From Novosphingobium sp. G106 (GTDB lineage Bacteria > Pseudomonadota > Alphaproteobacteria > Sphingomonadales > Sphingomonadaceae): a DNA stretch of 64,000 nt. The DNA is taken from the NCBI RefSeq assembly GCF_019075875.1, contig NZ_JAHOOZ010000001.1, positions 806,001 to 870,000 of the forward strand, read 5' to 3'. Shown here one piece after another: positions 15,367-23,168 of this stretch. How positions within the stretch are numbered: position 1 is the first letter of the stretch; each line of letters opens with the position of its first letter. Under the pieces are notes generated by a model. It saw only the letters and a list, made by a program, of their open reading frames with translations. It had not been told where the DNA came from and did not search any database. The position numbers and the translations under genes were made by a program.

Positions 15367-16089
15367 ATGCCGATGGTTGAGGAGGTTGAAGCCAAGAGCG
15401 GTGCGGGCAAGCGCCAGCTGGTCCAGCAGACCACCGATGCACTGCGCGAGCTGATCTTCGCGCGCGAGCCCGACGAGTTGATCGGATCGCTGCCCGACCT
15501 GGCGCGATTGCTGGGCGTAGGCATCGTCACGGTCCAGCAGGCGGCGCGCATCCTCGAGCACGAGGGGGCGCTCGAAGTGCGACGCGGGCCGGGCGGGGGC
15601 TACTACGGCAAGCGGCCCGATGCGGCGGCGCTCGAACGCTCGCTCGCGGCCTACATGCGCACGCGGCCGCACGGCTGGGAAGAGGCGCTCGACATGACCT
15701 CGCTGCTGTTCAACGAGCTCTGCGCCGCCGCGGCGCGCGAGGGCGACGCGGCGCTCCATCCCGAACTGCGCGGAATCGCCGACCGCATTGACCTCTGCCT
15801 GCGCGAGATCGATACGGGTGAGTGGGAAGAGGAATTCCAGGACCTGCTGTTCCGCATGGTCGAACGGCCGCTGTTCGAGCTGCTGACCCGCGTGACGCTT
15901 CGCTTCTCCACTACCCGCCCGCGGACCGAGCCGATCTATCGCGACGCCGCCGCGATCGAGGGTTGGAAGGCGGGCCGGCACCGGATCATCGACGCGATCC
16001 TGGCGCGCGACGGCGAACTGGCGCACTTCGAGGCGAACCGGAGTAACCGCGTAGTCGTGCTGGACTGGCTGCGCCGGGCGCGGGGATAA
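15367..16089 (+). CDS. GntR-family transcriptional regulator (FadR/FCD-like)
   Basis: A 240-residue DNA-binding regulator. The N-terminal winged helix-turn-helix covers about residues 12-75 (LIFAREPDELIGSLPDLARLLGV, then TVQQAARILEHEGALEVRRGPGGG in two blocks), followed by an all-helical effector domain of FCD type. It diverges from the aldehyde dehydrogenase operon and probably represses it until an acid ligand binds. Two in-frame ATGs (15367, 15373) are possible; neither has a clear Shine-Dalgarno sequence, so a leaderless transcript is possible. Confidence 0.85.
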   Translation: MPMVEEVEAKSGAGKRQLVQQTTDALRELIFAREPDELIGSLPDLARLLGVGIVTVQQAARILEHEGALEVRRGPGGGYYGKRPDAAALERSLAAYMRTRPHGWEEALDMTSLLFNELCAAAAREGDAALHPELRGIADRIDLCLREIDTGEWEEEFQDLLFRMVERPLFELLTRVTLRFSTTRPRTEPIYRDAAAIEGWKAGRHRIIDAILARDGELAHFEANRSNRVVVLDWLRRARG

Positions 16090-16117
16090 TTCCTCCTCAA
16101 GCAAGCTCGAGGAGGAA
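16090..16117. terminator. Hairpin between convergent genes
   Basis: TTCCTCCTC (16090-16098) pairs perfectly with GAGGAGGAA (16109-16117) around a 10-base loop. It begins one base after the GntR stop and ends seven bases before the VOC gene stop, so it may end transcripts from both sides. No long T run follows. Confidence 0.6.
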
Positions 16118-16123
16118 CCGAAA

Positions 16124-16591
16124 TTACATCTTCCGGGTCTGTTCCCAGGCCGCGTCGGTCATCCAGGTATATTCGAGGTAGTGGCCGAACTTGGCGCGGC
16201 CATCGAGGTAGAGAAACTTGAGGTTGTCCCCGCCCATGTCGCGCTCCATCGCCACGGGCAGATCCTGCTGATCGACGCGGGCGCGGAAATCGGCCCAGTC
16301 CTTTACCCGCATGCATGTCTGATGGAAACGGATCGGACCGCCGTTCGACGGAGCATTGGCATAGATGCCGAGCGGGTCCTTGATTGCCTGGATCAGCTCG
16401 TACTGCATCTCGCCGATCCAGATGAAGCAGAGCCGGATGTGGTTGATGTACTCGCGGCCGTTGGCGTTCACCGGCTGCTCGACTTCGATGATGTGCGGTT
16501 CGTGCGTCATCCCGCGGCCGCGGAACTGGGCGATCCCTTCCTCGAGATTGTCGCATGCGTAGCCGAGCTGGTAGAGATGTCCTTCAAGCAT
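16124..16591 (-). CDS. VOC (glyoxalase/dioxygenase-fold) family protein
   Basis: A 155-residue protein that looks like a vicinal-oxygen-chelate fold member. It opens with YQLGYACDNLEEGIAQF, the typical first beta-alpha unit, and ends with GHYLEYTWM, where a metal-binding Glu is usual. Histidines H5 and H95-type positions and E in YLEY could bind metal. A GGGAG ribosome-binding site precedes the start. Possible activities include isomerase or dioxygenase; I cannot choose. Confidence 0.75.
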   Translation of the reverse strand: MLEGHLYQLGYACDNLEEGIAQFRGRGMTHEPHIIEVEQPVNANGREYINHIRLCFIWIGEMQYELIQAIKDPLGIYANAPSNGGPIRFHQTCMRVKDWADFRARVDQQDLPVAMERDMGGDNLKFLYLDGRAKFGHYLEYTWMTDAAWEQTRKM

Positions 16592-16629
16592 TTCCGTTTC
16601 TCCCGATGTTTTCTCGCCAAAACCCGCAC

Positions 16630-16722
16630 CGTCATCCCGGACTTGATCCGAGGTCCCGCTGTTCTTCCAGCGGTCGCAGACAACCGCGAGAAGTGGGACC
16701 CCGGGTCAAGCCCGGGGTGACG
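16630..16722. repeat. REP-like inverted doublet, family B
   Basis: Arms at 16630-16660 (CGTCATCCCGGACTTGATCC onward) and 16691-16722 are imperfect inverted copies. Each has an internal CCCGG..TTGA..CCGGG hairpin. It lies between the sulfotransferase and VOC genes, both on the minus strand. Only one copy is seen in this window. Confidence 0.75.
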
Positions 16723-16742
16723 AGAATGGGGAGGCGCCTAGT

Positions 16743-17909
16743 TTACTTCCCTTCCGGCTCCACGTCGTAGCGCGACAGGTAGCGCTCGAAGTGCGGCGCG
16801 AGGCTTTCCTTCGACAGGCCGAACTGCGCCAGCTTGTATTCGTGGACGCCGAACTTGTCCTGCGGGTTGTCGTCGACCCAGCCCTGGATGCCGGCTTCGG
16901 CCTCTGCGGTGAATTCGTCGCCGAGCTCGGCATAAAGCTTCTTCGTCGTGCCGATCGGGTCGCGCGTCAGATCGGCGTAGTGGACGTCGATGATCTTGTC
17001 CTCGCCGAACTTGTCGCGGAAATCCATGATCCGGTTGACGTGCTGGAACTGCTGCCACGAATAGTTCTCGCCCAGCCACTGATGATCGACCTTGCCCATG
17101 AACATGTTGTGGCTGAGCTGGATCAGGCTCGCGAGCGAACCGGTGGCGGTATAGGGATCGCGGTGCGTCCAGATCACCCGCGCGTCCGGATAGACCTTGA
17201 ACAGGTATTCGAGGAACAGTGAGTGCGACGGTTTCTTCAGGTTCCACACGCCCGGCGCCTTGTGCTGGAGCACCTGGAGGAACTTCTTGTGGTACTCGTA
17301 GGACGAGGTCATGTCGGTGCTGAAGATGAAGTCGCGGTACTTGGGCAGGATGCCCTTGGACTCGATCATCAGCGTCTTGAAATCGCCGGCCATCATGAAC
17401 ACGCATTCGTTCGGATAGACCGCCGAGCCGCGGTAGAACTTGCCCGCGGCGGGATTGGCCGCGAGCATCGCGCGCTCCTGCTCGAGCCGGGCGAGGGCGC
17501 GCGGATCGGTGTAGAGCGTCTCGGGCGTCGCCGGCGGTACCGGATCGTCGATCTCCCAGGTCAGCGGCGAGCGGCGGCCGGGATCGGCGGCGAGCAGGTT
17601 CGACATCAGCGTGGTGCCGGTGCGCGCCATGCCCATGACGAAGACGGGGCGTTCGATCTTGCGTTCGAGCAGTTCGGGGTTCTGCTTGAGGTAGCCGGCG
17701 ATCTTCAGGCGGCTGCGCAGGTAGTGCAGCGTATCGTCCTTGGCACGCTGGATGCCCGCGTCGACATAGCGGCCGATGGCGATGCCGTCGTTGAAGTCCT
17801 CGACGAAGACTTCGAGGCCTTCGCGGTAGGTCTCGGCATCGAACGCGTCGATGCCGGTATCCTTGTGCGCCTGGTCGATCAGCGCGTCGACGGAGATGAG
17901 CTCGGCCAT
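16743..17909 (-). CDS. PAPS-dependent sulfotransferase family protein
   Basis: Transfers sulfate from PAPS to an acceptor, probably a small molecule or lipid. The 388-residue protein has the 5'-phosphosulfate loop GMARTGTT at residues 93-100 and the 3'-phosphate motif around VIWTHRDPYTATGSLASL, as in the bacterial Sulfotransfer_3 group. No signal peptide is seen, so it acts in the cytosol. AGGA-type ribosome-binding sequence precedes the ATG. Its donor could be made by the cysD-cysNC genes about 6.5 kb away. Acceptor unknown. Confidence 0.88.
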   Translation of the reverse strand: MAELISVDALIDQAHKDTGIDAFDAETYREGLEVFVEDFNDGIAIGRYVDAGIQRAKDDTLHYLRSRLKIAGYLKQNPELLERKIERPVFVMGMARTGTTLMSNLLAADPGRRSPLTWEIDDPVPPATPETLYTDPRALARLEQERAMLAANPAAGKFYRGSAVYPNECVFMMAGDFKTLMIESKGILPKYRDFIFSTDMTSSYEYHKKFLQVLQHKAPGVWNLKKPSHSLFLEYLFKVYPDARVIWTHRDPYTATGSLASLIQLSHNMFMGKVDHQWLGENYSWQQFQHVNRIMDFRDKFGEDKIIDVHYADLTRDPIGTTKKLYAELGDEFTAEAEAGIQGWVDDNPQDKFGVHEYKLAQFGLSKESLAPHFERYLSRYDVEPEGK

Positions 17910-17933
17910 CGTCAGGGTCCTTCTTCCCGATGT

Positions 17934-18941
17934 TCAGTGACTAAGGCCCTGCGGCCCGTTGTGCGCGAGGTAACCCCTCCGGGGAGGGGGTTGGCAATGC
18001 GCTTGCAACCAGAGAACGGGACGGCTCGTCGAAATCGGGACAAGACCCGTCAGCCCGCGCCAATTCCCCCGCATCTGCCTTTGCCGGAACTGGCTGGGGC
18101 TGATCCCGACCGCGCGGCGGAAGGCGAAAGTGAAGCTCGACGGTGAGGAGAAGCCGAGCGTGAAGGCGATCGTCTTGACGTTCTCGCCCGCCACCAGCAG
18201 CCGCTTGGCGCCTTCCATGCGGCGGCTCTCGACATAGTCGCCGATCGAGCAGCCTCGGCTGACCTTGAAGCCGCGCGTGAGCTGGCGGACCGAGATGTTG
18301 CAGAGGTCGGCCAGCTCGCCGAGCGAGGGGAAGGTCGGATCGTCGGCCAGCCGCTCGTCGATCAGCCGCAGCCGCCAGCCGGCGAGGCCGCCCGTGGTCG
18401 GGCGCTCGTCGACTTCGAGGCAGAAGCGCGCCAGTTCGATCGCCAGTTCGCCGGTAAGGAATTCGAGCATGCGGCCGGCGGCGAAGCCGGGGTGGCGGAC
18501 TTCCTGGGTCAGGCGGAACAGCAGCGCGCGGATGCGGGCGCTGGTGAGGTCGATCGTCGCCGCGAGCTTCTGGTCGGTCCAGGCGAGCTCGTGGCCGATC
18601 ACCGCGCCCACCGCGGCGCGGTCGAGGAAGCAGAGCAGCGAGGCCTGCCGGCCGCTGTCGCCCTTGATATGCATGGCCTCGCCCGGCGGGATCATAAAGA
18701 TGTCGCCGAGCCGTTCGAAGCGATGCGGCCCCCAGTGCTCGTGATAGCAGGCGCGCGCGTTGAGCGGGCGCGGTGTGAGGCACATGTTGATCTGATAGCA
18801 TTCGGCGTCGCCGAGCGTGGATTCGGTCGCCGCGGGAATGTCGTAGCGGACGAGCTGCGCGACTGCCGCCTCGCCGCGCAGTTCCGCGTCGACGATGATC
18901 GTTGCCTCGCGCGTGGCTATCGGATCCTGTCCCAGCGGCAT
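17934..18941 (-). CDS. AraC-family transcriptional regulator
   Basis: The C-terminal ~100 residues hold two helix-turn-helix units (LGELADLCNISVRQLTRGF and VKTIAFTLGFSSPSSFTFAF) followed by GISPSQFRQRQ, the standard AraC/XylS signature. The N-terminal ~200 residues form a ligand-sensing domain. I use the ATG at 18941 (MPLGQDPIA, 335 residues); the open frame runs to 19067 but the extra segment has no domain character. It diverges from the SDR-SDR-ADH-MBL operon and is the likely regulator of that operon. Confidence 0.86.
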   Translation of the reverse strand: MPLGQDPIATREATIIVDAELRGEAAVAQLVRYDIPAATESTLGDAECYQINMCLTPRPLNARACYHEHWGPHRFERLGDIFMIPPGEAMHIKGDSGRQASLLCFLDRAAVGAVIGHELAWTDQKLAATIDLTSARIRALLFRLTQEVRHPGFAAGRMLEFLTGELAIELARFCLEVDERPTTGGLAGWRLRLIDERLADDPTFPSLGELADLCNISVRQLTRGFKVSRGCSIGDYVESRRMEGAKRLLVAGENVKTIAFTLGFSSPSSFTFAFRRAVGISPSQFRQRQMRGNWRGLTGLVPISTSRPVLWLQAHCQPPPRRGYLAHNGPQGLSH

Positions 18942-19084
18942 CGGAGCATTGTGTCTCTGATTAAACGGTCTGTCCCGGAATCTACAGATAGCGAGGTTGC
19001 GGCACAAGCGCGTCGGGAGGAAATCTGCGCGCCATAACGCGCCTGGGAAAAGGCGCCGTTCGCTCATGCCGAGGAGAGATGTTC
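18942..19084. promoter_or_regulatory. Divergent promoter region, AraC regulator / SDR operon
   Basis: A 143-base gap between divergent start codons. Promoters for both genes must lie here. GAGGAGA at 19072-19078 is the ribosome-binding site for the SDR start at 19085. I see no clear operator repeat. Confidence 0.4.
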
Positions 19085-19894
19085 ATGGCGAAGGGCCTGT
19101 TCGATTGCACCGGCAAAGTGACCATGGTCACGGGCGGCAACAGCGGCCTCGGCCTTGGCTTCGCCATGGGCTGCGCCAGGATGGGCAGCGATGTCGCGAT
19201 CTGGGCGCGGAACGAGGAAAAGAACGCCGCGGCCAAGGAGAAGCTGCTCGCTGCCGGCGCACGCCGGGTCGAGACTTACAAGATCGACGTGAGCTCGGAA
19301 GAGCAGGTCGCCGAAGGCTACAAGCAGCTCAAGGCCGACTTCGGCCGGCTCGACTGCGTCTTCGCCAATTCGGGCCGCAGCGCGAAAATGGGGCCGTTCA
19401 TCGACATGGACTCGGCGGAATGGCATGATCTACTCGCGGTCAACCTGCACGGCGCCTTCTATACGCTGCGCGAAGGCGCGCGGCTGATGATCGAGCGCGC
19501 GGAAGCGGGCGAACCCGGAGGCAGCCTGGTGTTCTGCGGCAGCCTCTCGATGTTCCACGGCGTTGCCGGGATCTACAACTACGCGGCCTCTAAGGGCGGC
19601 ATGGGTGCGGTCATCCGCAGTATCTCCTCGGAACTCGGCAAGTACGGCATCCGTGCCAACACGATCGCGCCGGGCTATATCAAGACGGGCATGGGCGAGG
19701 GCGGCGATCCCGCGCAGATGGCGCAGGTCGATGCGCATTTCTCGGCCAAGACGCCGATCCATCGACCCGGCTATCCCGAGGATTTCGAGGGCATCGCCGC
19801 CTACCTCTGCAGCGATGCTTCGAGCTTTCACACCGGCGACACCATCGTGATCGACGGCGGCAGCGTGATCCAGCCGCCCTACGCATTCAATTGA
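19085..19894 (+). CDS. SDR family oxidoreductase (tandem copy 1)
   Basis: A classical SDR of 269 residues from MAKGLFDCTG. TGGNSGLGLGFA near residues 15-26 binds NAD(P), and the catalytic set is Ser in CGSLS with Tyr/Lys in YAASK. I choose 19085 rather than 19079 because the GAGGAGA site is correctly spaced only for the later ATG. The next gene is a close paralogue with the same first residues, pointing to tandem duplication followed by divergence of the substrate loop. Confidence 0.88.
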   Translation: MAKGLFDCTGKVTMVTGGNSGLGLGFAMGCARMGSDVAIWARNEEKNAAAKEKLLAAGARRVETYKIDVSSEEQVAEGYKQLKADFGRLDCVFANSGRSAKMGPFIDMDSAEWHDLLAVNLHGAFYTLREGARLMIERAEAGEPGGSLVFCGSLSMFHGVAGIYNYAASKGGMGAVIRSISSELGKYGIRANTIAPGYIKTGMGEGGDPAQMAQVDAHFSAKTPIHRPGYPEDFEGIAAYLCSDASSFHTGDTIVIDGGSVIQPPYAFN

Positions 19895-19903
19895 ACGGTA
19901 TTC

Positions 19904-19927
19904 GCGCGGCCCGTTTCGCCGCGCTTT
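19904..19927 (+). other. Intercistronic hairpin between the tandem SDR genes
   Basis: GCGCGGC (19904-19910) pairs with GCCGCGC (19918-19924) and is followed by TTT, directly before the AGGAGG ribosome-binding site of the next gene. It could partly end or stabilise the transcript. Confidence 0.5.
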
Positions 19928-19937
19928 AGGAGGAATA

Positions 19938-20732
19938 ATGGCTAAAGGTTTGTTCGACTGCACCGGCAAGGTCACGCTGGTCACCGGTGGCAATGGCGGC
20001 ATCGGCCTGGGCTTCGCCATGGGCTGTGCCAAGATGGGTGGCGACATCGCGATCTGGGCGCGCAATGCGGAAAAGAACGCCGCCGCCAAGGCCGAGCTGC
20101 TCGCGGCGGGCGCGGGCCGGGTCGAGACCTACATCGTCGATGTCGGGTCGGAAGAGGCCATCATCGCGGGCTACGAGCAGCTGATGGAAGACTTCGGCCG
20201 GCTCGACTGCGTCTTCGCGAACTCGGGCGCCAGCCCGCGCTACAATTCGGTCTTCGAGATGTCGACCGAGCACTGGCACGACTTCCAGAGCGTCGCGCTC
20301 CACGGCGCCTTCTTTACCCTGCGCGAGGGTGCGCGGCTGATGAAGGCGCGCGCCGAAGCCGGCGAGCCGGGCGGCAGCCTCGTCGCCTGCGGTTCGCTCT
20401 CGCTGTTTCAAGGGCTGGCGGGCAAGATGGAATATGCCGCTTCGAAGGCAGGCGTCGCCGCGGTCATCCGCTGCCTTGCCGCCGAGATGGGCGAATACAA
20501 TATCCGCGCCAACATCGTCGCTCCGGGCCTGATCATCACCCCGATGATGGGTGACCGCGAAGGCCCTGCCGCCAAGTACCTCGAAGGCACCTATGGCCCG
20601 ACGACCCCGCTCAAGCGCACCGGCTACCCCGAGGATTTCGAGGGCATCGGCGCGTTCCTCTGTTCCGACGCTTCGTCGTTCATCACCGGTGAGACCATCA
20701 CCGTCGATGGCGGCTACATGATCCGCGCCTGA
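19938..20732 (+). CDS. SDR family oxidoreductase (tandem copy 2)
   Basis: A 264-residue SDR that begins MAKGLFDCTGKVTLVTGGNG and matches its upstream neighbour over most of its length, with clear differences in the region after the YAASK motif (LIITPMMGDREGP). The catalytic Ser/Tyr/Lys are intact. A strong AGGAGG site lies about six bases before the ATG. It probably handles a related substrate or the other stereoisomer; this is inference. Confidence 0.89.
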   Translation: MAKGLFDCTGKVTLVTGGNGGIGLGFAMGCAKMGGDIAIWARNAEKNAAAKAELLAAGAGRVETYIVDVGSEEAIIAGYEQLMEDFGRLDCVFANSGASPRYNSVFEMSTEHWHDFQSVALHGAFFTLREGARLMKARAEAGEPGGSLVACGSLSLFQGLAGKMEYAASKAGVAAVIRCLAAEMGEYNIRANIVAPGLIITPMMGDREGPAAKYLEGTYGPTTPLKRTGYPEDFEGIGAFLCSDASSFITGETITVDGGYMIRA

Positions 20733-20755
20733 TCGGCGACCTGGGAGAAAAGACG

Positions 20756-21775
20756 ATGAAGGTCCTCAACATCCACGAAGTCGGCGATGTCCGCCTCGAC
20801 GACTACGAGCTGCCCGAAGCCGGTCCCAAGGACGTGGTGGTCAAGATGAAGGCCGTAGGCATCTGCGGCAGCGACCTGTCCTACATCAAGTGGGGCGGGA
20901 TCATGCGCAAGCCGGGCGGCGTGACGCCGATCGGTCACGAGGGCGCGGGCGAAGTGTTGCGCGTGGGCAGCGAGGTCACGGGCATCACGCCTGGCGATGC
21001 GGTGATCATCAACCCGATGAACACGCCGAGCGCGGTCGGCAGCGGCGGTCCCGAAGGCGCCTTCGTCAACGAGCTGCTGGTGCGCGAAGCGCGCCTCAAC
21101 GACTCGATCCTGCCGATCCCCGAGGGCATTCCCTACGAGATCGCCGCGATGTGCGAGCCGCTGGCGGTCGCGATGCACGGCGTCAACCGCATGGAGGTCA
21201 AGGCCGGCGACAAGGCCGTGGTCTTCGGCTGCGGCCCGATCGGGCTGGGCATGATCCTCTGGCTGGTCGACCGCGGCGTGACCGACGTCATCGCGCTGGA
21301 TCTCGCGCAAGAGCGGCTCGACCGCGCCTTGGCGCTGGGTGCGCGTGCCGCGTTCAACCCACGCGAGGTGAACATCGCGGAGGAGATCGGCAAGCTCCAC
21401 GGCACCGAGATGTGCATGCACAAGCAGGCTGTCGGCACCGACGCCTTCATCGATGCCGCGGGCGGCCCTACTGTCATTAGCGATGTGATCAACATGGCGA
21501 AGTTTCATTCGCGCCTAGTCGTTACGGCGGCCTACATGAAGCCGGTCGAGACGCCGTTCTCCACGATGCTGACCAGTGAGATGACGATCACTACTGCGGT
21601 CGGCTATCCGACCGAGATGCCCGACGTGATCGCGGCGATGCCGCGGCTCAAGGACAAGATCGCCTCGTTGATCAGCCACCGTGTGGCTTTCGACGACGTG
21701 CTCGACGGGCTGAAGATCGCGGCGCAGCCGGATTCGGCCAAGGTCATGGTGCATTTCGACGGGGCTGGGGCATGA
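20756..21775 (+). CDS. Zinc-type medium-chain alcohol dehydrogenase
   Basis: A 339-residue MDR enzyme. Catalytic-zinc ligands are visible as Cys in GICGSD, His/Glu in GHEGAG and Glu in CEPLAVAMHG. The NAD site is GCGPIGLGM. The cluster of four cysteines that binds structural zinc in threonine/sorbitol dehydrogenases is missing, with the lobe shortened to INPMNTPSAVG. It starts 23 bases after the second SDR and overlaps the MBL gene by four bases, so it belongs to the same operon. Confidence 0.87.
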   Translation: MKVLNIHEVGDVRLDDYELPEAGPKDVVVKMKAVGICGSDLSYIKWGGIMRKPGGVTPIGHEGAGEVLRVGSEVTGITPGDAVIINPMNTPSAVGSGGPEGAFVNELLVREARLNDSILPIPEGIPYEIAAMCEPLAVAMHGVNRMEVKAGDKAVVFGCGPIGLGMILWLVDRGVTDVIALDLAQERLDRALALGARAAFNPREVNIAEEIGKLHGTEMCMHKQAVGTDAFIDAAGGPTVISDVINMAKFHSRLVVTAAYMKPVETPFSTMLTSEMTITTAVGYPTEMPDVIAAMPRLKDKIASLISHRVAFDDVLDGLKIAAQPDSAKVMVHFDGAGA

Positions 21776-23016
21776 GCGACACCAAAGAGGTCAACCCGCT
21801 CGCCAAGCTGGTTCGTGCGGGTGACGTGCAGACCGAGGCCGTGCAGGTCACCCCCTTCATCTTCCTCGCGCACGGCGTTTCGAACGCGCACCTCGTCACC
21901 ACGAGCGATGGTGACGCCATCATCAACGCCGGCATGCCCGAGGACGGCGAGCGCGCGAAGAAGCTGTTCGCGCCGCATCGCACGGGGCCGGTGCGCTACG
22001 TCATCCTGACGCAGAGCCACGCCGACCACTTTGGCGGCGTGCCCGAGTTCCTCGAAGAGGGCACGAAGATCGTCGGCGGTCCCGACTATGTCGGCGCGCG
22101 CGACGACATGATGGGGCTGCAGTCGTTCTTCGGGAAGCGGACCTTCAAGCTCTGGGGCACGGCGCTCAAGCGCGACAAGCCGCCGCTGCCGATCCCGCAC
22201 ATCACGCCGGACATCTTCGTCGACCGCGAGCTGACGCTCGAAGTCGGCGACCGCACCTTCCAGCTGATCCACGCGCCCGAAGGCGAGACGGTCGACAACA
22301 TCGCGGTCTGGATGCCGAAGGAGAAGGTGGTCTTCACCGGCAACACCTTCGGCCCGATCTGGCTGTCGATGCCGTTCCTCAACACGCTGCGCGGCGACAA
22401 GCCGCGGCTGGTCAAGACCTACCTGAAGTCGCTCGAGAAAATCCGCGATCTCGGCGCCGAGATCGTCGTGACCGGCCACGGCGAGCCGATCGTCGGCAAG
22501 GACAAGATCAAGGCGGATCTCGACAAGATGCACGCCGCGGTCAGCTATGTCCGCGACTACACGCTCGAGGGCATGAAGAAGGGCAAGACCGTGCACCAGC
22601 TGATGCACGAATTCGCTTTTCCCGACGACATCCGGATCGGCGACTTCCACGGCAAGGCGATGTGGGCGGTCAAGTCGATCTGGCGCGAATATTCGGGCTG
22701 GTTCCACTATGAGGACGGCACGACGGAGCTTTACGGCGTGCCGCGGTCGAGCATCGATGCCGACATTGTCGAGCTCGCGGGCGGGGCGGACAAGCTCGCA
22801 GCGCGGGCGCAGGCGCGGCTCGATGCCGGTGAGCCGCTGCAGGCGCTGCATCTCGTCGCCATCGCTCTCGGCGCCGAGCCGAGCAACCGTGCCGCATTGG
22901 GCGTGAAGAAGGCGGCTTCGCAGCTCCTGCTCGAGCGCTCGGGCCAGGGCAATCTCAGCGAGACGATGTGGCTGCGTTCTGAGATCGCCGAGGTGGACGC
23001 GGCGCTGGGGGAGTAG
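21772..23016 (+). CDS. MBL-fold hydrolase with alkyl-sulfatase-type dimerisation region
   Basis: The N-terminal ~260 residues are a metallo-beta-lactamase fold (LTQSHADHFGGV at 79-90, then HAPEGETVDNIAVW and TGHGEPIVG). The C-terminal ~150 residues, including ADKLAARAQARLDAGEPLQA and a following helix pair, resemble the dimerisation domain of SdsA1-type alkyl sulfatases. The metal motif reads QSHADH instead of HxHxDH, so one usual zinc ligand (position 81) is Gln. At 414 residues it is shorter than SdsA1 and lacks a signal peptide and SCP2-like tail. It may cleave a sulfate ester or act as a different hydrolase. Confidence 0.78.
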   Translation: MSDTKEVNPLAKLVRAGDVQTEAVQVTPFIFLAHGVSNAHLVTTSDGDAIINAGMPEDGERAKKLFAPHRTGPVRYVILTQSHADHFGGVPEFLEEGTKIVGGPDYVGARDDMMGLQSFFGKRTFKLWGTALKRDKPPLPIPHITPDIFVDRELTLEVGDRTFQLIHAPEGETVDNIAVWMPKEKVVFTGNTFGPIWLSMPFLNTLRGDKPRLVKTYLKSLEKIRDLGAEIVVTGHGEPIVGKDKIKADLDKMHAAVSYVRDYTLEGMKKGKTVHQLMHEFAFPDDIRIGDFHGKAMWAVKSIWREYSGWFHYEDGTTELYGVPRSSIDADIVELAGGADKLAARAQARLDAGEPLQALHLVAIALGAEPSNRAALGVKKAASQLLLERSGQGNLSETMWLRSEIAEVDAALGE

Positions 23017-23034
23017 CTCTCACTTATCCTCCAT

Positions 23035-23135
23035 CGTCACCCCTGCGAAGGCAGGGGCCCAGCTGACGGCGCCTCCATGCGCCCTTCGTTTCGAGCCGAG
23101 AGCTCGGTTGGGCCCCTGCCTTCGCAGGGGTGACG
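23035..23135. repeat. REP-like inverted doublet, family A copy 2
   Basis: Arms at 23035-23061 and 23109-23135 are exact 27-base inverted copies sharing the CCCCTGCGAAGGCAGGGG hairpin with the doublet at 9161-9263. It lies between convergent MBL and LuxR-type genes. Confidence 0.85.
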
Positions 23136-23168
23136 GGCTTTACATTAGGGGCCGACCAAGCGGGCTTG

